Assembly: GCA_963675135.1 (NCBI GenBank)
Contig: OY776122.1
Location: forward strand, 21,020,881-21,084,880
Reading direction: 5' to 3'
From: Galeopsis tetrahit
Taxonomy: Eukaryota; Streptophyta; Magnoliopsida; Lamiales; Lamiaceae
DNA length: 64,000 bases
Part shown: positions 1 through 10,817 of the stretch, one piece after another
How positions within the stretch are numbered: position 1 is the first letter of the stretch
Layout: every line of letters begins with the position of its first letter
Notes under the pieces: model-generated
Seen by the model: the letters and a program-made list of their open reading frames with translations, nothing else
What the model was told of the DNA's origin: nothing
The model's database searches: none
Program-made: the position numbers and the translations under genes

Positions 1-659
1 CAGTTTAAGTTTTTTAAATATTTGTTTTTTCCATTTTACGTCTTTTTTTAATTATAAATATTAATATTTATTTATTTTATTTTTTAATTAAAAAAATCGA
101 GCCATTGTTGCTCGATGATCCAACAACCCGTGTAAAGCCCAGTGGGCCCGTGATGGTCGACCCAAAGTGACTCGATCCGACCCGGCCCAAAAAAGATGAC
201 TATATGGGTCAGCCCGACCTAACATGTTTGCCATTCATAACTGCATATGTTATTGTATTATTATTTATTAAATATTTTAATTTATTTAAATTTAAAAGAT
301 TATTGTTGTCATTTTATATTTATTAATTTAATTTATTAGTAGAGTGAAGTTGTAAGATTGCACATTGAACTAAACATTACTTATACAAATAATTATATAT
401 ATTAAATTAATGATCAAATGATATTTAATGTGTTTTCAATTATTAGAAAATGCGAAGCCTTCCGTAGATAGGAAATTCCAATTGAACTAAACATTACTTA
501 AACAAAAGAAATATATATATGTGTCGGTTTTTCTTGCATCAATTTTTGGTTTCTACTTTTTGTTTCCGAGGACGTAAAATTAAATTCAAAAGCAAGGCAT
601 TCCAAGTATTTGATTTTTGGTAGTAAGTTTCCATAGCATGCTACTTAAGTGTGAAAATG
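1..659. other. AT-rich intergenic flank
   Basis: Strongly AT-rich sequence with no open frame of gene-like composition. A short GC-richer patch at about 110-230 (gggcccgtgatgg, gacccggcccaaaa) resembles LTR or transposon debris, but I could not pair it with a second copy here. I see nothing else. Confidence 0.5.
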
Positions 660-661
660 TA

Positions 662-2106
662 CAGTAAAACCTATACAAAATAATACTTATAAATTAATAA
701 TTAACCTCTCTAAAATAATAAAATATTTCGGTTCCGACTTGGGCCTTTGTAAAAAATCATCAAATTCGATAAGATAATAAAATAATATTTTTAAAAAAAA
801 ATCCCTTTATAAATATTAGGTCCCATAATCCCATTAAAACTCTAAATTAATAATTCATAAATATTACAATTATAAATATTACTAAATCTTTTTTATCAAC
901 TCTTTCTTGTAAATCTTTTTTAGTGCATTTGGAATGTTCTCTCTTATACTCACATCTTTACGCATTTGATCATTCATGGATGATTTTGCGATGCTTTTTA
1001 GATGAGAAGACATGAATGTTATAAATTTTTTTTATTTTCATATTGAGATTTATATAGTATATGTTTCATTCATCATGCATGAATATATTTAATTGATTAT
1101 AATAGTTATTTAAGTACAACAAATTAATGTAAACATGTATATTTAAGTAATTTCAATGAATTGATACATGAATCCATGAATATAATAATTAATTGTATAC
1201 AATGAATTGATATTATACATGAATATATTTAATTAATTACAAAGAATTGGTTGATACATTAATATAACCAATGAAACATATATGAACTCGTTTATTTTCA
1301 ATACATATGTACTAAATTTGATGAATTTAAAAAGTCTCTCTTTTATTTAGTAAAATATTAATTTATCGATAAATTAATATCTCTCTAAATTAATAAAATT
1401 TCATGGTCCCAAGATTATTTAGGGTTGACAATGGGACGGGTATAAACCCGGACTTGCATAAAACCGGCCTGCACGGGGCGGGTAAATACCCGGTCAAACA
1501 ATACCCGGCGGGTCTGGGACGTGTAATGGTTTTATATATACCCGACGTGTATAGATATGTATTAAAAGAAATATATATATATAAATATGTATATTTATTA
1601 TCAGTAAATTGTTACTGTATATACTCTTTCCTTCTAATTTGACGCCGCTGCTTTTGTAGATTGTTGATATACTCCCCAAATTTTGAATGGATTGAAATAT
1701 GTTGTTTTAATTTTTTATTTTTTTTTGCCTTATTTGGAGATGTTGCACAAATTGTTAAATACACTCCCCAAATTGTTTAATTACAGATTTTGTAATTAAA
1801 TAGACTCCCCAATTTTTTTAATATGTACTGTAATTGTTAAATAAACTTCTCATTGTTGGAGCCTTGGAAACGATGCTTACCATCTAATTTAATTTTGAAT
1901 ATTATAACACACTTATACTAATTTTCTTTCTTAAATAGATGGTGTTTGAAGAATAATTTTTTTTTTAAATGATGGCGGGGCGGGTTTAGGCGGGTTTTGA
2001 GGCGGGACGGGGCGGGTAATAGGTCTTAAAAAATTTAGCGGGGCGGGACAGGCCATACCCGCCCCGTTGTCAACCCTAAGATTATTAATTTATAGAGGTT
2101 TGACTG
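662..2106. mobile_element. Emigrant-like (Tc1/mariner-pogo type) non-autonomous element hosting a hAT MITE
   Basis: The left end reads cagtaaaacctatacaaaat and the right end is ttatagaggtttgactg, its approximate inverted complement. Both ends are flanked by TA (660-661 and 2107-2108). The cagtaaaacct terminal inverted repeat with a TA duplication is the pattern known for the Arabidopsis Emigrant MITE and pogo-like relatives. About 780 bp belong to this element once the nested hAT element is removed. No transposase frame can be followed, so it is non-autonomous. Family assignment is from memory of the terminal motif. Confidence 0.7.
1420..2078. mobile_element. hAT-type MITE
   Basis: Terminal inverted repeats are tagggttgacaatgggacgg on the left and its near-complement ccgccccgttgtcaacccta on the right. 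A perfect 8-bp target duplication agattatt flanks it (1412-1419 and 2079-2086), as expected for hAT transposition. Subterminal regions are rich in gggcggg/acccgcc motifs. There is no transposase. It interrupts the Emigrant-like element and is therefore the younger of the two. Confidence 0.85.
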
Positions 2107-2108
2107 TA

Positions 2109-2402
2109 TTAAGAACACGATTAGCTTTCCTAAAACCTACCTATTACATAAGTTTCAAAAAAAAAAAAAAAAAACCCTATTACATATTTAAATAAAAAAC
2201 GTGTTTTATTTGATATTCTAATAAATGAAAAAAACTAATTTGTATGAGTGAATAAATAAATAAATTTAGACAAATAAAAAGGAAAAGAGGAATGTTAAGA
2301 ATTAAAATACAAGAATTAATTCACATTCTCTCTACAAGTTTGAACTTTTAGATAAAACAAAATTCTTCCATGGTATCATAGCAAACCAAACAAACGACCT
2401 CA
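2109..2402. other. AT-rich spacer
   Basis: AT-rich with poly-A stretches (2158-2174). I see no gene or structured repeat. Confidence 0.4.
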
Positions 2403-2411
2403 AACTTTTAG

Positions 2412-4222
2412 GAGTTGGTCTCCTGTGCACAGTGTGCACGTGCACACTAATGCACATGCCAATCATATATCTATTTATAAAGATAAATATAAATAATTAA
2501 ATAATGAATGTTCTAGTGGTTATAGATACCCTTTTTAAGCTTGAGGTCAGGTTCAAATTTTTTCAAACTTGTTTTTTTTTTTCTTTTTTTTTTATGTTTT
2601 TTTTTTCTTTTTTTTTTTGTTTCTTTTTTTGTTTTTTTTTTGTTTCTGTTTTTTTTCCCTTTTTTTTTTGTTTTTTTTTCTGTTTTATTTTTCGATTTTT
2701 TTTTTCAAACTGGTTTATTTTTTCATTTTTTTTTTCGTTTTTTTTTTTCGTTTTTTTTTTTCGTTTTTTTTTCTCGTTACTCACTTCCACTTTTCAATAA
2801 TTACTCACTTTTCAATAATAATAGTCCCTACTTTTCATTAATAAAATTTCCACTTTTCACTAATAACAGTAATCACTATTCAGTAACAAAATTTCCACTT
2901 TTCACTAATAATAATTATCACTTTTCATAACAAAATTACCACTTTTCAGTAACAAAATTTCCACTTTTCAATAATAATAGTTACCACTTTTCAATAATAA
3001 GAATTACACTTTTCAATTAAAATATCTACCACTTTTCAATAATAAAAATTACATTTTTCAGTTAAAATATCTACCACTTTTCAGTAACAAAATTTCCACT
3101 TTTCAATAATAAGAATTACACTTTTCAGTTGAAATATCTACCACTTTTCAATAATAAGAATTACACTTTTCAGTTATAATATTTATCACTTTTCAATAAT
3201 AAGAATTACACTTTTCAGTTCAAATATCTACCACTTTTCAATAATAAGAATTACACTTTTCAGTTCAAATATCTACCACTTTCAATAATAAGAATTACAC
3301 TTTTCAGTTAAAATATCTACCACTTTTCATTACTTTATTAATTAATTAATTAATTAAAACGGGTATATTTAATTAAAAATTGTATAGTTAAAATTATTAT
3401 TAAAATTGAAAAAATGTTATTCTTATTATTGAAAAGTGGTAGATATTTGAACTGAAAAGTGTAATTCTTATTATTGAAAAGTGGTAGATATTTTAACTTA
3501 AAAATGTAATTTTTATTATTGAAAAGTGATAAATATTTTAACTGAAAAGTGTAATTCTTATTATTGAAAAGTGGTAGATATTTCAACTGAAAAGTGTAAT
3601 TCTTATTATTGAAAAGTGGTAGATATTTTAACTTAAAAATGTAATTTTTATTAGTGAAAAGTGATAGATATTTTAACTGAAAAGTGTAATTCTTATTATT
3701 GAAAAGTGGAAATTTTGTTAGATATTTTAACTGAAAAGTGTAATTCTTATTATTGAAAAGTGGGAATTTTGTTACTGAAAAGTGGTAACTATTATTATTG
3801 AAAAGTGGAAATTTTGTTACTGAAGTAACTGTTATTAGTGAAAAGTGGAAATTTTATTAATGAAAAGTAGCAACTATTATTATTGAAAAGTGGAGGTGAG
3901 TAACGAAAAAAAGAAAACGAAAAAAAAAAAAAAAAAACGAAAAAAAAACGAAAAAAAAAACTAAAAAGAAAAAAATAAAAAAAAAACAAAAAAAAAAAAA
4001 AACGAAAAAAAAAACGAATAAAAAAACAAAAAAAAAAGTTTGAAAGGACTGCAATTTATTAATTAATTAATAAAGTAATGGATTATAAATTAATTAATTA
4101 ATTAATAGAAAAAAAATAGAATTATAATTATAGAGAAAAAAGATAATAAGTTAGAATAGGAGGATAAGGACAAAAGCATGCACCAAATGTTTTGGTGCAC
4201 ATGGTGCATTTGAGAATTTTCC
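2412..4222. mobile_element. Mutator-like foldback element with expanded minisatellite arms
   Basis: A near-palindrome of about 1.8 kb. The left arm is a T-rich block (2563-2775) followed by tandem copies of a unit of roughly 40 bp built on ccacttttcaataataa. The right arm (about 3415-4045) is the inverted complement in the same order, ending in an A-rich block. The centre is near 3340-3410. The outer ends are gagttggtctcctgtgcac and, inverted, ggaaaattctcaaatgcacc. They are flanked by 9-bp direct repeats aacttttag (2403-2411) and aacttttaa (4223-4231), matching at 8 of 9. A 9-bp duplication is typical of Mutator-like elements. Poly-Phe and poly-Lys frames inside are low-complexity artefacts. 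Confidence 0.65.
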
Positions 4223-4231
4223 AACTTTTAA

Positions 4232-4888
4232 ATGAGACGGAAGGAGTAAATATCTGTCTTTTTTTTTTTTTTTTGAGTCATCCAAAATTTTTGTAGAAGA
4301 TCATTGCATACGTAACGTACCGTTCGTTCATTAATCAATTTTGAACATTTGTTTTGGACAGTTAATTTATTTCACGCGTTCAAGTAAATATGGATGATCT
4401 TTTCAAGAAACTGAAACTAAAGACATAGTATATAACATTGGTTTTCATGAAAATGGAGTAAATCCAAAATTGTTGTCCGGCTTTGATTCTCTCATACTCT
4501 AACGGTTCAACTGGTCGATTCTGCGGTTTCAATTAAAAAAAAAAAAATCAAAATCTTATATACAATTGTTCAATTTTGATTAGAAAATTTCAAAATCAAA
4601 ACTCACGGTTTGATTTATTTATTTTAATAAAAAAAATTCAAAATCTAACTACTTAAATTAAGTTTTAAAAAGAAAAAATAATTGGCTACCGCTAGAACCC
4701 GGTTCAATTTCGGTTCCAATTTTATCAAAACCATAAGCATGCTCCACGCCATTCCCGTATGGAGGATTCAAGCTAGAGTATTTGTTTTGTTTAATCGCGC
4801 TTGTAAATTGTTATTTTTCCATGTCTTTGACAGGAATCAAACCGCTGCCATGTATTTGCCAGCTTAAAATTGAGATGTCCTCCCATAT
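4232..4888. other. AT-rich spacer with a Stowaway-like end fragment
   Basis: gagacggaaggagta at 4233-4247 resembles one terminus of a Stowaway MITE, but no partner end is visible. The rest is AT-rich with poly-A and poly-T runs. A short open frame at 4682-4867 has no recognisable protein features. Confidence 0.4.
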
Positions 4889-4893
4889 TTCTC

Positions 4894-5393
4894 TGTTGGG
4901 CTTGGGCTTGTGCTAAAATAAAAGGAATTTTTTAAAGGTGTTTTTGTCCCACATCGAATGTGAGGAAAGAAGGGAGGACTTCCTAATCCTATATAAGGAG
5001 TCCTTAGGTCTTTGTTACAGATGCACCAATCAATACACTTTAGTCTTGTATTTGATTTTAGTTTAAAGTCCTTTCTTATATTCTCTTGTAATAGAGTCTC
5101 GTGAGAGAAATGTGAGAGTCATTGTAGACTTGAAAGAGTGTAGGAGGGTTGAGTGTCAAAAGAGAGGAATTCTGTGTGATTGTAAAAATTTATCATATAG
5201 TGATCTCTTTGGTGGGTCGTGGTTTTTCTCCGGTTTTGGAGTTTCCACGTTAAATTCTTGTGTTGTTGATTGTGTGGTTTTTCTCCGGTTTTGGAGTTTC
5301 CACGTTAAATTCTTGTGTTGTTGATTGTGTTCTCTCTCCATTTTATTTCTTGTTTATTTTTCGTCTGCCCTTGGAGGAATTAATTTCCCAACA
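4894..5393 (+). repeat. Element A left LTR
   Basis: 500 bp, TG...CA termini, TATA-type core tatataag at 4990-4997. It is near-identical to the right LTR except for an extra direct copy of a 55-bp segment (about 5219-5273 repeated at 5274-5328), which accounts for the whole length difference. The similarity suggests a fairly recent insertion. Confidence 0.9.
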
Positions 5394-5560
5394 AGTGGTA
5401 TCAGAGCCCGGGTGTAGTCTCTATTTATTCTTAGTATGCTCTGTGGTTGCAGCGTAATCTGATCTTCCACATCAGAAAAGATTTTTTAGAGAGGTTCGGG
5501 GGTCTCTTTTGAGACGGTTGTTTAAGGGCAGAGAAACGGTATGTCAAAGACTTTGAGGCA

Positions 5561-5656
5561 ATGAAGTATGACATGGAGAAATTTGATGGAAGAATCAGTT
5601 TTAGCTTGTGGCAAGTGCAAGTTAAGGATGTGATGATACAATCTGGTGCACACAAG
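5561..5656 (+). pseudogene. Copia gag N-terminal remnant (element A)
   Basis: Thirty-two codons read MKYDMEKFDG, then FSLWQVQVKDV, then IQSGAHK. This is the start of the Tork/TNT1-type Copia gag protein (usual pattern K-F-D-G-x-N-F-x-x-W). Downstream sequence to about 5880 keeps short coding-like stretches but no gag core, no CCHC zinc knuckle and no pol motifs. A gag protein would coat element RNA and form virus-like particles in the cytoplasm; this remnant cannot. Confidence 0.65.
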
Positions 5657-5928
5657 GTGAAGTTAATCAAGGTGGAGCGGTGGCGGCAAATGGCTCCGAA
5701 AAAGTTGCTAACGTTGTGATAGTACCTCTGATTGAGGAAATGAAAATCCTTATAGCATGTCCAACTGTCATGAAAAAGGATGTGATGACGTTAGCTGGAC
5801 CACATGTGCATTGGTTTGGCAAGGATGCAAGGTGTGTGGTGAAAGATGTCGATGGCTGAAGGACTTCTAGGAATGCCAAACGTTAGAAGTTGCACCATAA
5901 ATTTCAAAAGGTATTTTTCGACATGTGC

Positions 5929-6478
5929 CGAAGGAAATTCTTAGAATGTGTGATTCTAAGTGTTCTACTCATATGGTGGAGTAGGTGTTCTCTGTTTTGA
6001 GAATGTTGGTTCTTTGGTTTAAGAATTATGATTGTCGGTGAAGACAATGGAGTTTTCTTTTATTTTATCAAGGTGGAGTTTGTTGGACTTGTGCTAAAAT
6101 AAAAGGAGGTCGAAGGAAATTCTTAGAATGTGTGATTCTAAGTGTTCTACTCATATGGTGGAGTAGGTGTTCTCTATTTTGAGAATGTTGGTTCTTTGGT
6201 TTAAGAATCATGATTGTCGGTGAAGACAATGGAGCTTTCTTTTATTTTATCAAGGTGGAGTTTGTTGGACTTGTGCTAAAATAAAAGGAGGTCGAAGGAA
6301 ATTCTTAGAATGTGTGATTCTAAGTGTTCTACTCATATGGTGGAGTAGGTGTTCTCTGTTTGAGAATGTTGATTCTTTGGTTTAAGAATCATGTTTGTCG
6401 GTGAAGACAATGTAGCTTTCTTTTATTTTATCAAGGTGGAGTTTGTTGGGCTTGGGCTTGTGCTAAAATAAAAGGAGT
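5929..6478 (+). repeat. Three-copy tandem repeat spanning polypurine tract and U3 start
   Basis: A 182-bp unit begins cgaaggaaattcttagaatg and ends in tatcaaggtggagtt (polypurine tract) followed by tgttggacttgtgctaaaat (first bases of U3). Copies lie at 5929-6110 and 6111-6292. The third begins at 6293 and runs directly into the right LTR at 6444. Each copy therefore presents its own polypurine-tract/LTR-start junction. Confidence 0.85.
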
Positions 6479-6888
6479 TTTTTAAAGGTGTTTTTGTCCC
6501 ACATCGAATGTGAGGAAAGAAGGGAGGACTTCCTAATCCTATATAAGGAGTCCTTAGGTCTTTGTTACAGATGCACCAATCAATACACTTTAGTCTTGTA
6601 TTTGATTCTAGTTTAAAGTCCTTTCTTATATTCTCTTGTAATAGAGTCTCGTGAGAGAAAGGTGAGAGTCATTGTAGACTTGAAAGAGTGTAGGAGGGTT
6701 GAGTGTCAAAAGAGAGGAATTTTGTGTGATTGTAAAAATTTATCATATAGTGATCTCTTTGGTGGGTCGTGGTTTTTCTCCGGTTTTGGAGTTTCCACGT
6801 TAAATTCTTGTGTTGTTGATTGTGTTCTCTCTCCATTTTATTTCTTGTTTATTTTTCGTCTGCCCTTGGGGGAATTAATTTCCCAACA
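6444..6888 (+). repeat. Element A right LTR
   Basis: 445 bp, starts tgttgggcttgggc and ends cccaaca. It lacks the 55-bp internal duplication of the left LTR. The polypurine tract aaggtggag lies directly upstream. Confidence 0.9.
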
Positions 6889-6893
6889 TTCTC

Positions 6894-7188
6894 TTCAATC
6901 CATCCGCTTAGACTCCATTTGGTAGATATGTTAAATTTATTTGTCATATCTTCAATCTATAGCTGGTCTCAAATTAAATTACAAATGATTTGTCTTTCAG
7001 TCATTTGGTATTCACACAATTGTGTCTTTGCGTGTTGAATATAAATTTTATTTTAAACATGATAAGATTTTTATCTCAAGAGTACAAACATGGAAATAAA
7101 TATTAAAATTAGAATTTTTTACCTTATACCATAGTATACAATCCAAGAAGAAGCACAATCATAAACTTTGTTTCTTATGTTTTTAAGT
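6894..7188. other. AT-rich spacer
   Basis: No gene or repeat recognised between element A and the inverted repeat that begins near 7205. Confidence 0.4.
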
Positions 7189-8079
7189 AGGGCAATTCTT
7201 ACTGTACTCACATTTTACAAAGTGACTACGCAGTCACTTTGTCGAATCGCGCCATGTGGCGTCGTAACCGTAAAAATGACCTACTACCTGTCATACAGGT
7301 TTCAGTTATTTTTAGCATTATTTAAATTATATTTTGTTATTTACTATATTACCCTTCTTTTTAAATTTTATTTATATTTTACTTGCACCCACTAATTTAA
7401 TGAGTGCACCCCCTAATCATATTTTTACTACAATTATTTGCACCCGCTAATTTAATGAATTCACCCCCTAAACATATTTTTACAACAATTATCTGCACCC
7501 GCTCATTTAATGAGTTCACCCCCAAATCATTTCTTTTTTACAACAGTTATTTACACCCGCTCATTCTATGAGTTCACCCCCAAATTATTTTTTACCACAA
7601 TTATCTGCACTCGCTCATTTTATGAGTTCACCCCCAAATTATTGTTTTACCACGGTTATCTGCACTCGCACATTTTATGAGTGCACCCAAAATATTTTTT
7701 AAAAAATAATCACATTTAAAAGACTATATTATCCTTTTATTATTTTACACAAAATATAATAAAATAAACTCTAAAAAATTAATTCACCATCAAATCACCT
7801 ATATTTAAAAAAAAAAGCGTAAAAATATAATTAATAAAAAACTATCGAAATTAGCCACAAATCTCAATTTTTTTCTTTTTAATTTTTGTTGATGGATCTC
7901 TGACCGAACGACACTCGGAGCCGGTGACCTTACTGATGAAATCCCAAGCGACGACTACTGACCTAGGGTGCCCTCCCATTGGGCTAAGGTTTCCTTCAAT
8001 TGGGCTTGGTAATGTGCACCCTCTATTTTCTTTAGTACACCCCGATCTGCACTCTCTCCACTTTTTTTATGGTATTATT

Positions 8080-8556
8080 GTTATTGGTATTATTGATACT
8101 GGTATTACTAGTTATTGATTGCGGTATTACTATTAATACACTATTGAATTAATATTAATGATTATTGATTATTAATTGTGGTATTACTGATTATGTGAAA
8201 TTATTTATTACTGATTATTATTATTTTTAAGGTATTACATATTATTGTTTATGGTATTACTGATAATTGTTTTTGGTATTATTGAATATAATTAGATTTG
8301 TGGAATTATTTGTTATTGTATGATATATTACTATTCAATGTTCATGGTATTACTACTTACTGTTCATGGTATTACTGATAATTATTTTTTGTATTATTGA
8401 ATATAATTAGATGTGTGAAATTATTTGTTATTGTATAAAATTTTACTGATTAATATTAATGGTATTACTGATTAATGTTCGTGGTATTACTAATTATTGT
8501 TAATGGTATTACTGATTACTGTTTATGGTATTACTGGTTATTACTTGTTGTATTAC
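8080..8556. repeat. Degenerate ggtattactgattattg repeats in the loop
   Basis: Many imperfect copies of a 15-20 bp unit around ggtattactgatta fill the loop of the long inverted repeat. The array is too degenerate to set a single period by eye. Confidence 0.6.
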
Positions 8557-8562
8557 CGACTA

Positions 8563-8776
8563 CTCCCTCCTTCCTATTGAAAACTACCCAACTTTCCTTA
8601 TTCGTTTGTCCCAATGAAAGTTACTCATTCCTTTTTTGCCAAACTATTCCCTCTCACATTTCATTATATTTTTCTCTCTCTCAATCACATCACCTCTCAT
8701 ACATCCACTTATTATATCATATTTTTTAACCTCTGTGTCCGAAGCTCATGAGGAGCTTTCACTGGGACGGAGGGAT
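8563..8776. mobile_element. Stowaway-type MITE
   Basis: The left end ctccctccttcctat and the right end actgggacggaggga form the classic Stowaway inverted terminus (ctccctccgtccc type), flanked by TA on both sides. It is about 214 bp and has no coding capacity. It lies in the loop of the long inverted repeat. Confidence 0.75.
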
Positions 8777-9686
8777 TATAATAAAATCATACATATAATA
8801 TTATTTTGTATTAAAACTAAAAAATATACTAATGAAAAAAAAGTAGGAAACAAAAAAAACGAAGAAATAAAAATTGAAAATGGGAAGAAAAATTAAAAAG
8901 AAAAAAAAAATTGTGCCTAATCTCGATAGTTTTTTTTAATTATGTTTTTACGATTTTTTTTTCTAAAAATATGAGTGATTTGGTGGTGAATCGACGGTAA
9001 CTCAAAAATGACTCGGTTGTAGATTGTAAATGTATAAATTAGGGTTGATTTTATTATATTTTGTGTTAATTAATAAAAAAATAATATAGTCTTTTAAATG
9101 TAATTATTTAAAAAAAAAAAATTTGGGGTGAACTCATAAAATGAGCGGATGCAGATAATTGTGGTATAAAAATAATTTGGGGGTGAACTCATAAAATGAG
9201 CGGGTGCAGATAATTTTGGTAAAAATATAATTTGGGGGTGAACTCATAAAATGAGCGGGTGTAGATAACCGTTGTAAAAAAGAAATGATGTGGGGGTGAA
9301 CTCATAAAATGAATGGGTGCAGATAACTATGGTAAAAAATGATTTGGGGTGAACTCATAAAATTAACGGGTGTAGATAATTGTTGTAATAAATTATTTTA
9401 TTGTATAAGGATAAAAATGTAAATTTACAATAATATATTTTAATTAATTTAATTTAATAGAAAATACAAATTTATGACACTTTACGACACATTACGACAA
9501 TACATATCGTAAAATTTATAAAAGGTAACAGGTCATCAATTCTAAACCTTTAGATTAGATTTTTAATGGCTTAGATTAACTGACTACGGTAGTCATTACG
9601 ACACGTTACGACACCCTAACTACATATAGAAGGTCCCTAAGATAAAAAGAAAGACCAGATCTTTAGATCAATCTTTCTTGATTGAA

Positions 9687-10392
9687 ATGGCGAATCCCTT
9701 GTCCACTCTAGGTTCATCCAACTCCAATAATTTAATCATGCAAAATTCTACAATTACACAGAAAAACAATCCCAATTTTCTACAAATGGGGGAGACATTG
9801 ATTCATTCTGTACTAAATATGGTTTCTATCCAGATCAAATCAATCAAGAATCAAATGAAGAGATTCAAAACTTCCCAAAGACAACGAACCCTCTCAGAAA
9901 TTCTCCGACAGCATTCAAGAATGTTGATAGAGCAAACATGACAGATATGAATAGCAACAGAAATCATCAAGTTACCCAGAAATTGTCAACAGAGGAGATA
10001 TTAAAACTTGCTGGAGAAAGATTTATCCACTTTTCATCTAAAAAATTCATTATGAATCCATATGGATCTTCTCTCTCGGGTCTTTGTGTTGAAGATAAAC
10101 AAGACGTAGAACTTGCGCAGCTTCTTCTAACAGCAGGAAACTAGCAACTCGAAAGAGCAATGAAATTGCTTGAAAACTGTCAGTGGATGTCATAAAATGT
10201 AGGAACTCCAGTACAAAGAGCTATGTAATTCTACTTCTCAGAAGCTCTTAGGGAGAGAATCAACAGCCAAAAAGGAACTTCAAATGTCAATAAACACAAC
10301 ACTTCGACACTTGTATCAATAAGGATGTTCATGCATTTTCAGCCATGCATCAACAACTTCCTTTCTTCCAAGTTATTCATTTCATAGCAGCT
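9687..10392 (+). pseudogene. GRAS-family regulator pseudogene, N-terminal part
   Basis: This is the 5' part of a GRAS-domain gene (plant nuclear transcription regulators of the DELLA/SCARECROW superfamily). ATG at 9687 opens MANPLSTLGSSNSNN. A frame change lies near 9810. The second frame reads STEEILKLAGERFIHFSS, then the first leucine-heptad region DVELAQLLL, then QLERAMKLLENC and YFSEALRERI, the order expected for the GRAS N-terminal half. In-frame stops at 10142-10144 (TAG, where relatives have Gln), 10193-10195 and 10226-10228, plus a further frameshift before 10350, show it is dead. At 10392 the frame VIHFIAA is cut by element B and resumes at 48532. GRAS membership is well supported; the subfamily is not resolved. 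Confidence 0.8.
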
Positions 10393-10460
10393 TGTGAACA
10401 ATGAGATATGATCACCGTTGAATTGGTGGGTGTGGGGATAATTGTATTTATGGAGGTAAT
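10393..10460 (-). repeat. Element B 3' LTR, first fragment
   Basis: Sixty-eight bases beginning tgtgaacaatgagatatgat match the start of the intact right LTR (48370-48531). The LTR resumes at 28679-28689 after element C and its duplicated gtaat, then at 29582-29667 after the hAT element. Confidence 0.9.
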
Positions 10461-10817
10461 TGTTAGAGAAAGTGCACCAAAAAGGTATACTGCAATATCG
10501 AAGAATCTGATAACAAGTCGAGTCAAGGGAAACCCTTTTCCCGCAGAACAGAATATGCCCACGTAGTGCTCGACTGGAATGACGCTCTGTTCCCAAAGGT
10601 AAAACGACTTCGCTTAATCAATCAGTAGCACTACTGAAAGAAAGCCACGAACGTACTAGGTACAAACTAAACATACACGGAAAAATATTCCGGCAACACA
10701 CGGAAATAATTTCGGCAACACACGAAAAGAATTCCGGCAACTAGAACAGTGTATGGCTTTGGAGAGCACAACAATGCAGAGAGAGGAGAAGAGGGGTGAA
10801 TTTCAGCTTGAAGAATT

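Larger units (their letters stand above)
4894..6888 (+). mobile_element. Element A: non-autonomous Copia-type LTR retrotransposon
   Basis: Two direct LTRs enclose about 1 kb. The 5-bp target duplication ttctc is perfect (4889-4893 and 6889-6893). LTRs start tgttgggc and end cccaaca. The primer-binding site next to the left LTR (5396-5412, tggtatcagagcccggg) matches the 3' end of initiator tRNA-Met, as in most plant Copia elements. Only a short gag N-terminal remnant survives. Protease, integrase and reverse transcriptase are absent, so the element must have moved with proteins from a relative. The 3' part consists of a triplicated unit containing the polypurine tract and U3 start. Confidence 0.9.
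7205..9615. repeat. Long inverted repeat (foldback element)
   Basis: The left arm (about 7205-7900) and right arm (about 8915-9615) are inverted copies in matching order. First come outer blocks with cgtaac/gtcgtaa and a tgactac...gtagtca palindrome. Then come tandem repeats of about 60 bp built on tgcacccgctcattttatga and gagttcaccccc (7380-7690, mirrored at 9120-9390). Then come AT-rich inner blocks containing actatcgaaattag (mirrored as ctaatctcgatagt). The left arm lacks about 50 bp present in the right arm. I could not find a convincing target duplication, so the transposon class is open. Confidence 0.6.

Noticed and set aside
1403..1642. 79-codon open frame at the left edge of the hAT MITE
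   Set aside because: It starts in the flank and runs through the MITE terminal repeat; composition follows gggcggg/acccgg motifs, not a protein family.
2504..2930. Several overlapping Phe-rich (plus) and Lys-rich (minus) open frames
   Set aside because: They are translations of T-rich and A-rich low-complexity arms of the foldback element; the same happens at 3795-4054.
7380..7690. Regularly spaced repeats considered as a CRISPR-like array
   Set aside because: Spacers are AT-rich variants of each other, units drift, and the array is mirrored at 9120-9390; it is a minisatellite in an inverted repeat of a plant genome.
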